In this document: positions 36,400-44,815 of the stretch, piece after piece
Layout of the letters: each line of letters starts with the position of its first letter
Numbering within the stretch: the stretch's first letter is position 1
DNA from: Marinifilum caeruleilacunae
GTDB taxonomy: Bacteria > Bacteroidota > Bacteroidia > Bacteroidales > Marinifilaceae
DNA length: 64,000 bases
NCBI RefSeq assembly: GCF_013141825.1
Contig: NZ_RZNH01000019.1
Coordinates: 32,682-96,681 of the forward strand
Direction: 5' to 3'
The notes under the pieces: model-generated
Database searches by the model: none
What the model saw: the letters and a program-made list of their open reading frames with translations, nothing else
Told to the model about the DNA's origin: nothing
Position numbers and translations under genes: made by a program

Positions 36400-37215
36400 T
36401 TATTTAATGATTTGATATACACTGTTATTGTTTGTCATTTGTTCTTTATACTCGAAAGGAAGAGAAGCACATTTCTTTAATTTTCGATTTTTTGAAGCCA
36501 TTTTTTCAAGAAAGAGTGGTTCTGTAAAATCGGTAAAAGTAATTACATAATCAGGATCAAATCCTTGTGATTGATAATGATCCTCGTGTTCGTAAATTTC
36601 TTTGATGATACTTCGCTTGCAATTGCCAAATCCGTTTCCTTCTCTTGTGGCACACAGATATTGAACATCAACAGCTTTTTCATTTAGAATAACATTTTGA
36701 AGGCAATTGATATTTTCCATTTGCAGATAAATGATTTTGGTTGTCTCTTTGAAATTTTCACTCAGACTTTCAATTTCAATATTCAATAAGAAGGCATCAT
36801 TTTCCTGGTATGTTAATGGATCTTGCACATGATCACTTACTATAAATTCATCGCTGATAGAATAATTGAGTCGTTCACGATCTATTTTTACAGGAATGTA
36901 GTCAATGGCCTTAATTCGTGTAAATTCATCTTCAAATAAAATAAACTCAGTTTTATTTTTTCTTTTCAACTTACGCTCCAACTGTTTCACTTCAGAGCCA
37001 AGGCAATTAAAAAGATACAATTCAGGCTTTTCAAGCTTTTCCCTATGGTATTTCAATTGATGATTAATGTGAAAATCAGTAAGGTAAACGGGGCCTCTGA
37101 AATCAGTTCCCGCACTTACATACCAAAATGTTTTGGGATGTTCGGCTAAGTTTTCAAAAAAGGCATTAAAGCCTGAAGAGTCTGAAATGGGTAGTAGTAG
37201 TTCTTTTAATATCAT
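36400..37215 (-). CDS. Uncharacterised protein, second gene of the minus-strand trio
   Basis: 271 residues from the ATG at 37215; the longer frame begins with TTG. No signal peptide or membrane segment. The opening contains FWYVSAGTDFRGPVYLT, followed by a probable helix and LYLFNCLGSE, then alternating beta strands and a charged C-terminus. The 'VSAGTDFRGPVYLT' region looks like a conserved active or ligand site, but I cannot name the family. It lies 66 bases after the zinc-ribbon gene and 2 bases before the next gene. Confidence 0.65.
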   Translation of the reverse strand: MILKELLLPISDSSGFNAFFENLAEHPKTFWYVSAGTDFRGPVYLTDFHINHQLKYHREKLEKPELYLFNCLGSEVKQLERKLKRKNKTEFILFEDEFTRIKAIDYIPVKIDRERLNYSISDEFIVSDHVQDPLTYQENDAFLLNIEIESLSENFKETTKIIYLQMENINCLQNVILNEKAVDVQYLCATREGNGFGNCKRSIIKEIYEHEDHYQSQGFDPDYVITFTDFTEPLFLEKMASKNRKLKKCASLPFEYKEQMTNNNSVYQIIK

Positions 37216-37281
37216 AATTCCAATCAAACTAAATATTTTATAGTAGAAAATAAGCTGTCAAGTTTGCCAAGTTCGATAAAT

Positions 37282-37965
37282 TCACCTGTTGTCGTGAAGA
37301 ATAAAAGTATTGCGATTGCCTTTTTCAATCTCATTTTCAAATTTTGGGCGTAATTTTTTTAGCTCTTCCTTTTCAACCCTTTGCAAATGTTCTCTGCTTG
37401 ATTCAAAATCACCAATGTTTCGGTAAAGTTCTGCCAATCTGATTTGATCATTGTCATTCTCAATTTTGATAAGGTCTATTAGTTTCTTCACATTATTGAT
37501 GTAGAATTGCTCATTTTCCTTGCTTAGATTTTTAATTTTCTTCTTTCGAAACCTGTGATTTAAATGTTGCCAAATATTATGCCTTACTACGATTTCACCC
37601 TCACCAATGTAATTCAAGGCTTCTTTTAAGGAATTGAAGCCTGGCAGAAATAAAGCCTTTGCATCTTGATATTTATCTTCTAAAATTGATGGATCGGTCT
37701 TATGAACTTTGTTTCCCATCATGTCTTCATCATACATTTCGAGCACGCTTGGGATATAAGCTTCACTTATTAAATCCTTGGTCAGAATGCATTTTTCACA
37801 ATGCGCACAAATAGCAACTTCCAGCGAATTGATATACATACTTCCAACGATATAGTTATCGGACCATATCGTTGCTCCAAAAGTATTCATCGATCCATAG
37901 GTTTGCCTTTTAATCCATTTTCCACATTGCGGGCATGAAGAGATTTCTGTTCCTCCAAACATCAT
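37282..37965 (-). CDS. Zinc-ribbon protein with helical C-terminus, first gene of the minus-strand trio
   Basis: A 227-residue protein. Cys11/Cys14 (CPQCG) and Cys53/Cys56 (CAHC) form a four-Cys zinc ribbon, with a WSDNYIVGSMY strand between the two pairs. The remainder is helical and TPR-like (IRLAELYRNIGDFESSREHLQRV). This combination occurs in uncharacterised Bacteroidota proteins often found near immunity-type genes; I recall the pattern but cannot name the family. It is the promoter-proximal gene and faces the gene at 38103 across a spacer with repeated operator-like motifs. Confidence 0.7.
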   Translation of the reverse strand: MMFGGTEISSCPQCGKWIKRQTYGSMNTFGATIWSDNYIVGSMYINSLEVAICAHCEKCILTKDLISEAYIPSVLEMYDEDMMGNKVHKTDPSILEDKYQDAKALFLPGFNSLKEALNYIGEGEIVVRHNIWQHLNHRFRKKKIKNLSKENEQFYINNVKKLIDLIKIENDNDQIRLAELYRNIGDFESSREHLQRVEKEELKKLRPKFENEIEKGNRNTFILHDNR

Positions 37966-37992
37966 AATTTAATCAATTTTAAAGTTTCCACT

Positions 37993-38057
37993 AAACTATG
38001 ACCTCGCATCGTCAAACTGTGACGACCTGATATTTTTAATGCCAGTGACACAGTTTG
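37993..38057. promoter_or_regulatory. Operator-like repeats in a divergent promoter region
   Basis: AAACTATGAC (37993-38002) and AAACTGTGAC (38014-38023) are direct repeats exactly 21 bases apart, two helical turns. CAAACTGTG (38013-38021) recurs inverted as CACAGTTTG (38049-38057). The 137-base spacer lies between genes transcribed away from each other, so a shared repressor or activator site is plausible. Confidence 0.5.
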
Positions 38058-38102
38058 GCGTAGTGAATTTCTTTTTTTGTTATAGATCATTAATAACAAA
38101 CT

Positions 38103-38564
38103 ATGAAAGAAGGAAAAAGAAAGAGGGAAGTCTGGGAGTGGATTCCCCCTCAGAATAAAGAAAGTAAATTTGGAGGAGGCGAGATTCCTTATCCAAAGGT
38201 TGAAAACAGAATTCCATTGTTTGTAATAGATATGGATCATGAGAGTAATGAGGTGTTTTTTATCAATAACGGGAAAGAGAGTTTAAAGGAGGTAATTTCA
38301 TCGAAAGTTGGAAATTGGCCTGTAAAAGAAGAAGATCGTAAATTTTCATATGAGAATGTCCTTCCTGGGGAGTTGGTGAAGATCGATGATTTTGATCCGA
38401 TTTATGACTACAATGAATTGATTCAGCAAGATGTTTGTCTTGAGTTGGAAAATGGGGATAGAATGAAATTTTATTGCACATCTTATGGAAGCTGTGTGCC
38501 TCAAACTATATTGCTTTGGGATGATCAGGAGCTTGGTAAAGGTGTGAATAGGATTCAATATTAA
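38103..38564 (+). CDS. Uncharacterised small protein
   Basis: A 153-residue cytoplasmic protein of unknown family. It has a basic start (MKEGKRKREVWEWIPPQN), a Gly-rich turn, then a beta-strand-rich core (NRIPLFVIDMDHESNEVFFINNG) ending with GSCVPQTILLWDDQELG. It is the first gene of a three-gene plus-strand set and is 10 bases before the WapI-like gene. Small beta-rich proteins in this context are often immunity-type proteins; that is inference. Confidence 0.6.
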   Translation: MKEGKRKREVWEWIPPQNKESKFGGGEIPYPKVENRIPLFVIDMDHESNEVFFINNGKESLKEVISSKVGNWPVKEEDRKFSYENVLPGELVKIDDFDPIYDYNELIQQDVCLELENGDRMKFYCTSYGSCVPQTILLWDDQELGKGVNRIQY

Positions 38565-38574
38565 AGAACTGCTC

Positions 38575-39018
38575 ATGGTAATTAAAGGAAGAAAGAATCA
38601 GTCCGTTGCAATCAATATTTTGGGATATCAATTTCCTGATATCAAAAACGAGAAAAGCTATGATGCCAATTGGCTACAGATTAAGATTCGTGTGGATGGT
38701 TTATGTGGTGCCTGGCAAAAAACAGATCCAGCATTGCTAACCTGGGAGGTAGATGAATTAATTGAATGGATGCATGATTTATCGAACGACAATTGCACAA
38801 TGGACTGCTTGTGCTTTACCGAACCCAATATGGTTTTTCAGTACTTGGGTATGGAAGAAAAACAGTACAAAATCAGAATTCATTTCGAATTGGAATTTCG
38901 AAATCCTCAACTGCCAAAAGATGAAGATTGCTACATAGACTGTCTGTATAGCAAGGAGAAACTTTTAGGTCTTTGCTTCGATTTAGAAGAAGAGTTACAA
39001 TACTATCCAAAACGATAA
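38575..39018 (+). CDS. WapI-like immunity-type protein
   Basis: A 147-residue protein. The pattern DANWLQIKIRVDGLCGAWQK, then DPALLTWEVDELIEWMHDL, and later EPNMVFQYLG with KIRIHFELEFRNPQL, matches the order of conserved hydrophobic and Trp positions I associate with the WapI-type immunity family. No toxin gene is visible nearby, so it would be an orphan. It follows the previous gene by 10 bases and precedes the esterase by 5. Confidence 0.55.
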   Translation: MVIKGRKNQSVAINILGYQFPDIKNEKSYDANWLQIKIRVDGLCGAWQKTDPALLTWEVDELIEWMHDLSNDNCTMDCLCFTEPNMVFQYLGMEEKQYKIRIHFELEFRNPQLPKDEDCYIDCLYSKEKLLGLCFDLEEELQYYPKR

Positions 39019-39023
39019 ACAAA

Positions 39024-39575
39024 ATGATGCTTTACATTCACGGATTCAATTCAAGGGGAGAAGGAGAAAAATACAATAAACTGAAAACTCTCTTTCCTGA
39101 TGTTCCAATTTACTCACCAACTTATGATAGTTCCAATTTTGATACAATTGATCAACTTTTGCATGGAATTGAATTAGATGAGAATACCATGTTCATTGGT
39201 TGCTCACTTGGGGGCTACCTGGCTTTATATTTTGCCTGTAAATATAAAGTGAAGGCCGTTTTATTGAATCCGGTGACTAATCCCATTAAACAGCTCACAA
39301 ATCTTTTGGAATTGCAAAAGGGTGAATTAAATAAAACGGACTACCATCATTGGAAAGCAAATATTCAAAAACTTGATAAATTCAGAGTCAATGAAATAGG
39401 CAGTACTTCACTCAGTATTTTTGTGAATAAGGATGATGATGTTATTGACTGCAAGGATACCATAGATTTTTTTCAGGATAAAAGAAGTGTGGAAGTATTT
39501 GAATCTGGCGGACATCGATTTTCTGACCTGGAAAAAATTAAAAAGGATATAGAGTTTCATTATTATCAGATATAA
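39024..39575 (+). CDS. YqiA/YcfP-like alpha/beta-hydrolase
   Basis: 183 residues from the ATG at 39024, five bases after the upstream stop; the longer frame begins with TTG inside the previous gene. It opens MMLYIHGFNSRGEG (oxyanion-hole strand), has the nucleophile elbow GCSLGGYLAL (Ser near residue 61), a probable acidic residue in NKDDDVID, and the catalytic His in ESGGHRFSDLE. Length and order match the UPF0227/YqiA esterase group. The substrate is unknown. It is the last gene of the plus-strand trio. Confidence 0.85.
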   Translation: MMLYIHGFNSRGEGEKYNKLKTLFPDVPIYSPTYDSSNFDTIDQLLHGIELDENTMFIGCSLGGYLALYFACKYKVKAVLLNPVTNPIKQLTNLLELQKGELNKTDYHHWKANIQKLDKFRVNEIGSTSLSIFVNKDDDVIDCKDTIDFFQDKRSVEVFESGGHRFSDLEKIKKDIEFHYYQI

Positions 39576-39777
39576 AATCTGAAAGACTATATACCAGCCT
39601 TTAACTAATCAAATCTAGACTTGTATTCTATTTTTTATCGAAGCCATTTTGATGCCATGCAAGCATCTGAATTAATTTAAATAAATAAGATGCAATGTTA
39701 AAAAAAAGTATGATAAAATCTAATTGTTAATGTTAAATCAGTATTTTTAATCTCTTCACATAAGAAATGAATTGCAT

Positions 39778-41634
39778 ATGCCTCACACAATAGATGTTCA
39801 CAAAGAGTTTGCCTCCTTCTTTAAGGATGAAATGCTGGAGACCGCAGCTTATTTAGTTTCAAAGAAACTGGAAGAAGGACATACTTGTATAAATATAGAA
39901 GACTTCAATAGTAAGCTGGCTCAAATAGAAAGGAATGAAGGTTCTCTTAAACCTATTGATATTGATGCATTAAAGAGAAGTCACTTTGTGAGTGAAAAAG
40001 CAGGGGAAATACAACCTTTTATTCTGCATGATGGTAACTTTTATTTGCATCGCTATTATAGTTACGAAACAGAAATCATTGAAAAGATTGAGCAGATGAT
40101 TGCTTGTGAAAATGATTCTGATTTTAATGAAGAACTCTTGCTAAATCATAGAGATTTTATTCTTGATTTGTTTTCGGACCACAAGGTTTATAAAGAGTTC
40201 AGTAAGGAAGAGAATATTAATTGGCAATTGGTTGGCGCTATAACGGGCATGCTTTCTAATTTTTCCATTATTACGGGAGGACCGGGAACTGGAAAGACAA
40301 CTGCAGTAGCTAAACTATTGGCCATTTTATACAACATTAAACCAGATATAAAAATAGCACTTGCAGCGCCTACGGGAAAAGCAGCGGCACGCATGAAAGA
40401 ATCCTTAATGGCTGCTGTTATTCGAGGAGAGAGTGGCAATAGGCTCATACGAGAGCTGAATGATGATATGCAAAGCTTCACTAAGCTTACTGCAAGTACA
40501 TTGCATCGACTGTTGGGATATCAGCCAGGCACTCATTATTTTAAGCATGATGAGAATAATCCCCTTGATTATGATGTGCTTATTGTAGATGAGAGTAGTA
40601 TGATCGGGGCAAGTATGATGGCAAAGTTATTGAATGCGATAAAACCCACCTCAAAACTAATCATGCTTGGAGATAAAGACCAGTTGGCTTCGGTTGAGGC
40701 AGGTAGTATTTTTGGAGACATCTGTTTAACTCAGAAAGACAAGATGAACAAATTGAGTATGGAGCGAGTTGAGCTAATCAACAGCTACATTACTGAAGCA
40801 GATGCAGGATTAGATCAAGATGATTTGCTACAGGAAGCAATGAATAATAAACTGCAGCAGCATATAATTGAATTAAAAAAAAGCTGGCGATTTAAAAGTA
40901 CAGAAGGGATTGGTGAGTTTAGTCATGCTGTTATTAATGGTTCTTTAACAGATGAATTAATCACCAAACCAGTATCTCAGGAAGGTCAATATGTAAAAGT
41001 TTGCAATGATTATGAATCGACAGACTTAACTGATTTGATGAATGGATTTAAAGCTTACATTAAAGAGGAAGATATAGTACAAGCTTTAATGAAATTAAAC
41101 CAGGTTCGGTTTTTATGTGCCATTCGTTCAGGAAGATATGGTGTGCAGCATTACAATAGTTTGATTGGTTCTTACCTGGAAAATGAGGGGTGCTTAAATC
41201 CTTCAAGCACCTTTTTCGAAAATCAGCCCATCATGATAACAAAGAATAATAAAGAGCACAACTTATTTAATGGTGATATTGGCCTAATCAGGAAAGATGT
41301 ATCAAGGGATAAGTTGATGGCCTATTTCGAAGATGGAGATGATGAATCAGGCTATAGGGCCATTCCAACCACCTATTTATCGGAGTTCACAACCGTTTTT
41401 GCAATGACAATTCATAAAAGTCAGGGATCGGAGTTTGAGCATGTGGGGATTGTTTTACCAGACGATGAAAATACGCCTTTGCTAACCCGTGAGTTAATTT
41501 ATACTGCTATTACCAGGGCTAAACAGCGAGCCATTATTTTTTCCTCTAATGAAGTATTAAAAGCTGGCGTAGTTAGGCAAGTTGAAAGAGCTTCTGGAAT
41601 CACTAATCGTTTTAATAAAACACAAAGCAAATAA
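39778..41634 (+). CDS. recD: Exodeoxyribonuclease V alpha subunit (RecD)
   Basis: The 5'-3' SF1B helicase motor of RecBCD. 618 residues from the ATG at 39778, close to the 608 of E. coli RecD. Residues about 1-150 form the N-terminal domain that contacts RecC. Walker A GGPGTGKT is at 167-174, followed by TASTLHRLLG, Walker B LIVDESSMIG, GDKDQLASVEAGS, an arginine-bearing RAIPTTYLSEF region, motif V/VI MTIHKSQGSEFEHV (about 543-556) and YTAITRAKQRAII. All helicase motifs look intact. It is first in a recD-recC-recB operon with 2-base gaps, a gene order different from E. coli (recC, then ptr, recB, recD). Confidence 0.95.
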   Translation: MPHTIDVHKEFASFFKDEMLETAAYLVSKKLEEGHTCINIEDFNSKLAQIERNEGSLKPIDIDALKRSHFVSEKAGEIQPFILHDGNFYLHRYYSYETEIIEKIEQMIACENDSDFNEELLLNHRDFILDLFSDHKVYKEFSKEENINWQLVGAITGMLSNFSIITGGPGTGKTTAVAKLLAILYNIKPDIKIALAAPTGKAAARMKESLMAAVIRGESGNRLIRELNDDMQSFTKLTASTLHRLLGYQPGTHYFKHDENNPLDYDVLIVDESSMIGASMMAKLLNAIKPTSKLIMLGDKDQLASVEAGSIFGDICLTQKDKMNKLSMERVELINSYITEADAGLDQDDLLQEAMNNKLQQHIIELKKSWRFKSTEGIGEFSHAVINGSLTDELITKPVSQEGQYVKVCNDYESTDLTDLMNGFKAYIKEEDIVQALMKLNQVRFLCAIRSGRYGVQHYNSLIGSYLENEGCLNPSSTFFENQPIMITKNNKEHNLFNGDIGLIRKDVSRDKLMAYFEDGDDESGYRAIPTTYLSEFTTVFAMTIHKSQGSEFEHVGIVLPDDENTPLLTRELIYTAITRAKQRAIIFSSNEVLKAGVVRQVERASGITNRFNKTQSK

Positions 41635-41636
41635 AA

Positions 41637-44600
41637 ATGGCATTACATTTATATTCATCAAACAGGATTGAGGAACTATCAGCTATTTTTAGTGAAAAGA
41701 TAAAGAACAAAACAAGTTGGAACCAGGTTTCGCAAATTATTGTACAAGCAGAAGGTATACAAAAGTGGTTGGTAAAAGAAACGACCTCAAAAAATAAAAT
41801 TTTTGCCAATTATGAATTTTATAGTCCAGATGGATTTATTGGTAACGTAAACCAACTGTTAATCAATTATGGGAATAGTTATTTTTCAACCGAAAATATA
41901 AAGTGGAAAGTTTTTATTTATTTGAAAGATGCAGATTTTGTAACGCAATTTCCAAAAGTTTCTAATTATTATGCAGAAGATGATATTAAACGGATTCAAT
42001 TGGCAGGGAAAATTGCTGATTTGTTCGATCAATATCAGGTTTACCGTCCCAATATAATCGCAGCTTGGAATGATAATATAGAGATTGATACAACTTTTGA
42101 TGATGATTTCAACAAACAGGAAAGATGGCAGAAGTGGCTTTGGCAAAAATTGAAATCAGAAAGCAAAGGAAAATACGATCAACTTCAACTAAAGCAAGGT
42201 TTATTGCAAAAACTGGAATCTGAGGATTTTCAAAACAAATTAAAACAGAATCATCCTGAAATCCACCTTTTCGGAATTGCCATTCTGTCTAATTATCATT
42301 GGGAGGTTTACCAGAAATTGGCATTTACTATCGATGTACACATTTACCTAACGAGTCCTGCAAAAGGTGCGGATTGGTATCAGAATTTGGCATCAAACCA
42401 CGAAAATGATTTATTGGGAAGTTGTAAAGGTGTGAATGTTAATTTACATCAATTACTTCCAATGGAAAAGGCCCAACGATATTATAAGGAGGCCGAAGAT
42501 ATTAGTTTGTTGGCAACTATTCAGAATGACATTTTGAATAATACCCAGATTGGAATACGATCATACGATACATCTATTCTGGATACATCCATACAAATTG
42601 CTTCGTCCTATACACCCGTGCGCGAGGTAGAAGCACTTTATAACCATCTTTTACATGAATTTGAGAAGAATCCGGAACTTAAGGGAGCCGATGTGTCAGT
42701 TCAAATGACGGATGTAAATCTTTATGCACCTCTGATTAAAGCGGTGTTTGATAATGCTCCAAAGAAGATTCCTTACTTGATTTGCGACCAGTCTTATTCG
42801 GAGGGAGATTCTTTGATTAAAGCTTTGGATATATTCATAAATCTGCATCACTCTAATTTTAAAGCTGAGAATGTATTGCAGATGTTTGATTTTAAGGCTG
42901 TCCGAAAACGTTTTGGCATAACGGATGTAGAATTGATACGGGAAATCATTGCCGATGCCAATATTCGTTATGGTATTGAAGGAAGTATAGATGATGATAC
43001 TTACTTGTTTAGTTGGAAGCATGGAATCAAGAAACTTGTGTTAGGTTACGCGTTAAAAGGAGGTGCTGAATATAAACTAGATGATACGGAGTTATTTCCC
43101 TGTGATTCATTGGAAGCTAACGAGGCCTTAAGCATTTTTAAAATCAAAGCATTTGCTGAGACAATATTTGCTTTATATGAACACTCCCAAGGTGAAAAAT
43201 CCGTTGAAGAATGGAAAGACTACTTGTTAAATCATGTATTTCCTAATTTGTTCGATCTGGATGAGATATACGATGATGAGTTGGATTATATCTATAAGAA
43301 ATTAGAAAATTTAAGCTCGATCACCATTGATATGGAAGAAAACATCTCCTTCCGAGTATTCCAGGAGGGATTAATGAATCTGCTGAACTCAGAAACCATT
43401 AACAGTGTTTATGCAAGTGGATTGGTAACCTTCAGCTCAATGATGTCGGTGCGATCTATACCTTTTAAGCATATTGCGGTCTTGGGCTTAAATTCCGATG
43501 AATTTCCGCGTAAGCAAAAAGCTTTAGGTTTCGACCTAATGGCCATTCAACCCATGGAGAACGATCGAAACATAAAGGACAATGATAAACACTTGTTTTT
43601 AGAAACCATTTTATCCGCAAAAGAACAGCTCTACTTTAGTTATATTGGTTCGAGCATTAAAGATAATTCCGAAATTCCTCCTTCTTTGTTGATTGAAGAA
43701 TTGGAAGATTACATTATTTCAGGAACTGGTAAAAAGGACTGGTTTGAGGATAAAATCAAGTATAAACACCCTTTGCATGCTTCCAGTAAACAGTATTTTG
43801 TAGGACAAAAGTTTTTTACCTATCTAGGGCAGACAGTCGAAACGGAAACTTCAGAAGTACTTTCTGCAAATTTAACGAAGGAAGAGACTGATCTTAGTTT
43901 CGATGAAATTAGTTTGAATGATCTAATCAGTTTTTATAAGGATCCTTTTAAATGGTATTACAATAAGACTTTACAAATTTATTATTCAGACGACGCGATA
44001 CTATTGCCTGAAGAAGAGCCATTTGAATTGGATCATCTTCAAAAGTGGTCGTTAAAAAATGAACTGGTTCAATTGGCGGTTGAAAATGAAGAACATTATC
44101 TCAAACGAAGAAAAAATGATGGTTTAATCCAGTTAGCCAATATGGCTGAAGCAGAAATCAGTTTAGAGAAAGAAGCTATTGAAAGTTTGAAAGTTGAGTA
44201 TTTAAAACATGTGAATGGAAAGCCTTTAGAAGAAGCCATCGCCTTAAAAATTGGCGATAGTGTGTTAAGAGGTAAAATCTCAAATATTTTCGGGGAAGCT
44301 CATTTGCATTATAATGTATCAGGAGTAAATAGTCAGCCAAAATATTTAGTAGAATTATTCATTAAGCATTTGGCCTATAAGGTGACCAATACGAGCGCCA
44401 AATCAATATTTATCAGTAATGACTATAAATTCTCATTAAATGAAGATTTTATTAGTGTTGAAGAATCGAAAGAAATTTTAGAGCAATTACTAACCATTTA
44501 TAAGCAAGGGCATAATGAAATTATACCTTTTACTCCCCAGGCTGGATTATTATTGATTCATCAATTGTATCACGACAGAAAAATTGTTGAAAAAGATATC

Positions 44601-44813
44601 GCAATTCAAAATGCATTAATAAATATTTGTGATAGATACCCGAGTGAATACATTGTCAAAGAAGCTTCATTAGGATATTTTGAATTTCTATTATCGGATA
44701 AAGATTCATTAGGCAAAGCTCATAAAAAGAAGTTAGATCGAATGCAAGATATACTCTTTCAATTAAGTGAAATATTGTTCTGTAAATTAAGCACCCTAAT
44801 CTCAACACTATAA
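41637..44813 (+). CDS. recC: Exodeoxyribonuclease V gamma subunit (RecC)
   Basis: The Chi-recognition and scaffold subunit. 1058 residues compared with 1122 in E. coli. It opens with LHLYSSNRIEELSAIFSEKI, the usual RecC start, and has IIVQAEGIQKWLVKE, HLFGIAILSNYHWEVYQKLA, SYTPVREVEALYNHLLHEFE and GLVTFSSMMSVRSIPFKHIAVLGLNSDEFPR, all in the order expected for RecC's inactivated helicase fold. The C-terminal third corresponds to the dead-nuclease domain. It begins 2 bases after recD and ends 2 bases before recB. Whether it recognises the E. coli Chi or another sequence cannot be read. Confidence 0.93.
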   Translation: MALHLYSSNRIEELSAIFSEKIKNKTSWNQVSQIIVQAEGIQKWLVKETTSKNKIFANYEFYSPDGFIGNVNQLLINYGNSYFSTENIKWKVFIYLKDADFVTQFPKVSNYYAEDDIKRIQLAGKIADLFDQYQVYRPNIIAAWNDNIEIDTTFDDDFNKQERWQKWLWQKLKSESKGKYDQLQLKQGLLQKLESEDFQNKLKQNHPEIHLFGIAILSNYHWEVYQKLAFTIDVHIYLTSPAKGADWYQNLASNHENDLLGSCKGVNVNLHQLLPMEKAQRYYKEAEDISLLATIQNDILNNTQIGIRSYDTSILDTSIQIASSYTPVREVEALYNHLLHEFEKNPELKGADVSVQMTDVNLYAPLIKAVFDNAPKKIPYLICDQSYSEGDSLIKALDIFINLHHSNFKAENVLQMFDFKAVRKRFGITDVELIREIIADANIRYGIEGSIDDDTYLFSWKHGIKKLVLGYALKGGAEYKLDDTELFPCDSLEANEALSIFKIKAFAETIFALYEHSQGEKSVEEWKDYLLNHVFPNLFDLDEIYDDELDYIYKKLENLSSITIDMEENISFRVFQEGLMNLLNSETINSVYASGLVTFSSMMSVRSIPFKHIAVLGLNSDEFPRKQKALGFDLMAIQPMENDRNIKDNDKHLFLETILSAKEQLYFSYIGSSIKDNSEIPPSLLIEELEDYIISGTGKKDWFEDKIKYKHPLHASSKQYFVGQKFFTYLGQTVETETSEVLSANLTKEETDLSFDEISLNDLISFYKDPFKWYYNKTLQIYYSDDAILLPEEEPFELDHLQKWSLKNELVQLAVENEEHYLKRRKNDGLIQLANMAEAEISLEKEAIESLKVEYLKHVNGKPLEEAIALKIGDSVLRGKISNIFGEAHLHYNVSGVNSQPKYLVELFIKHLAYKVTNTSAKSIFISNDYKFSLNEDFISVEESKEILEQLLTIYKQGHNEIIPFTPQAGLLLIHQLYHDRKIVEKDIAIQNALINICDRYPSEYIVKEASLGYFEFLLSDKDSLGKAHKKKLDRMQDILFQLSEILFCKLSTLISTL

Positions 44814-44815
44814 GC

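Noticed and set aside
41568-41584. GGCGTAGTTAGGC resembling the cassette motif at 22742
   Set aside because: It lies inside the recD coding sequence in frame with a conserved region, so the resemblance is probably chance.
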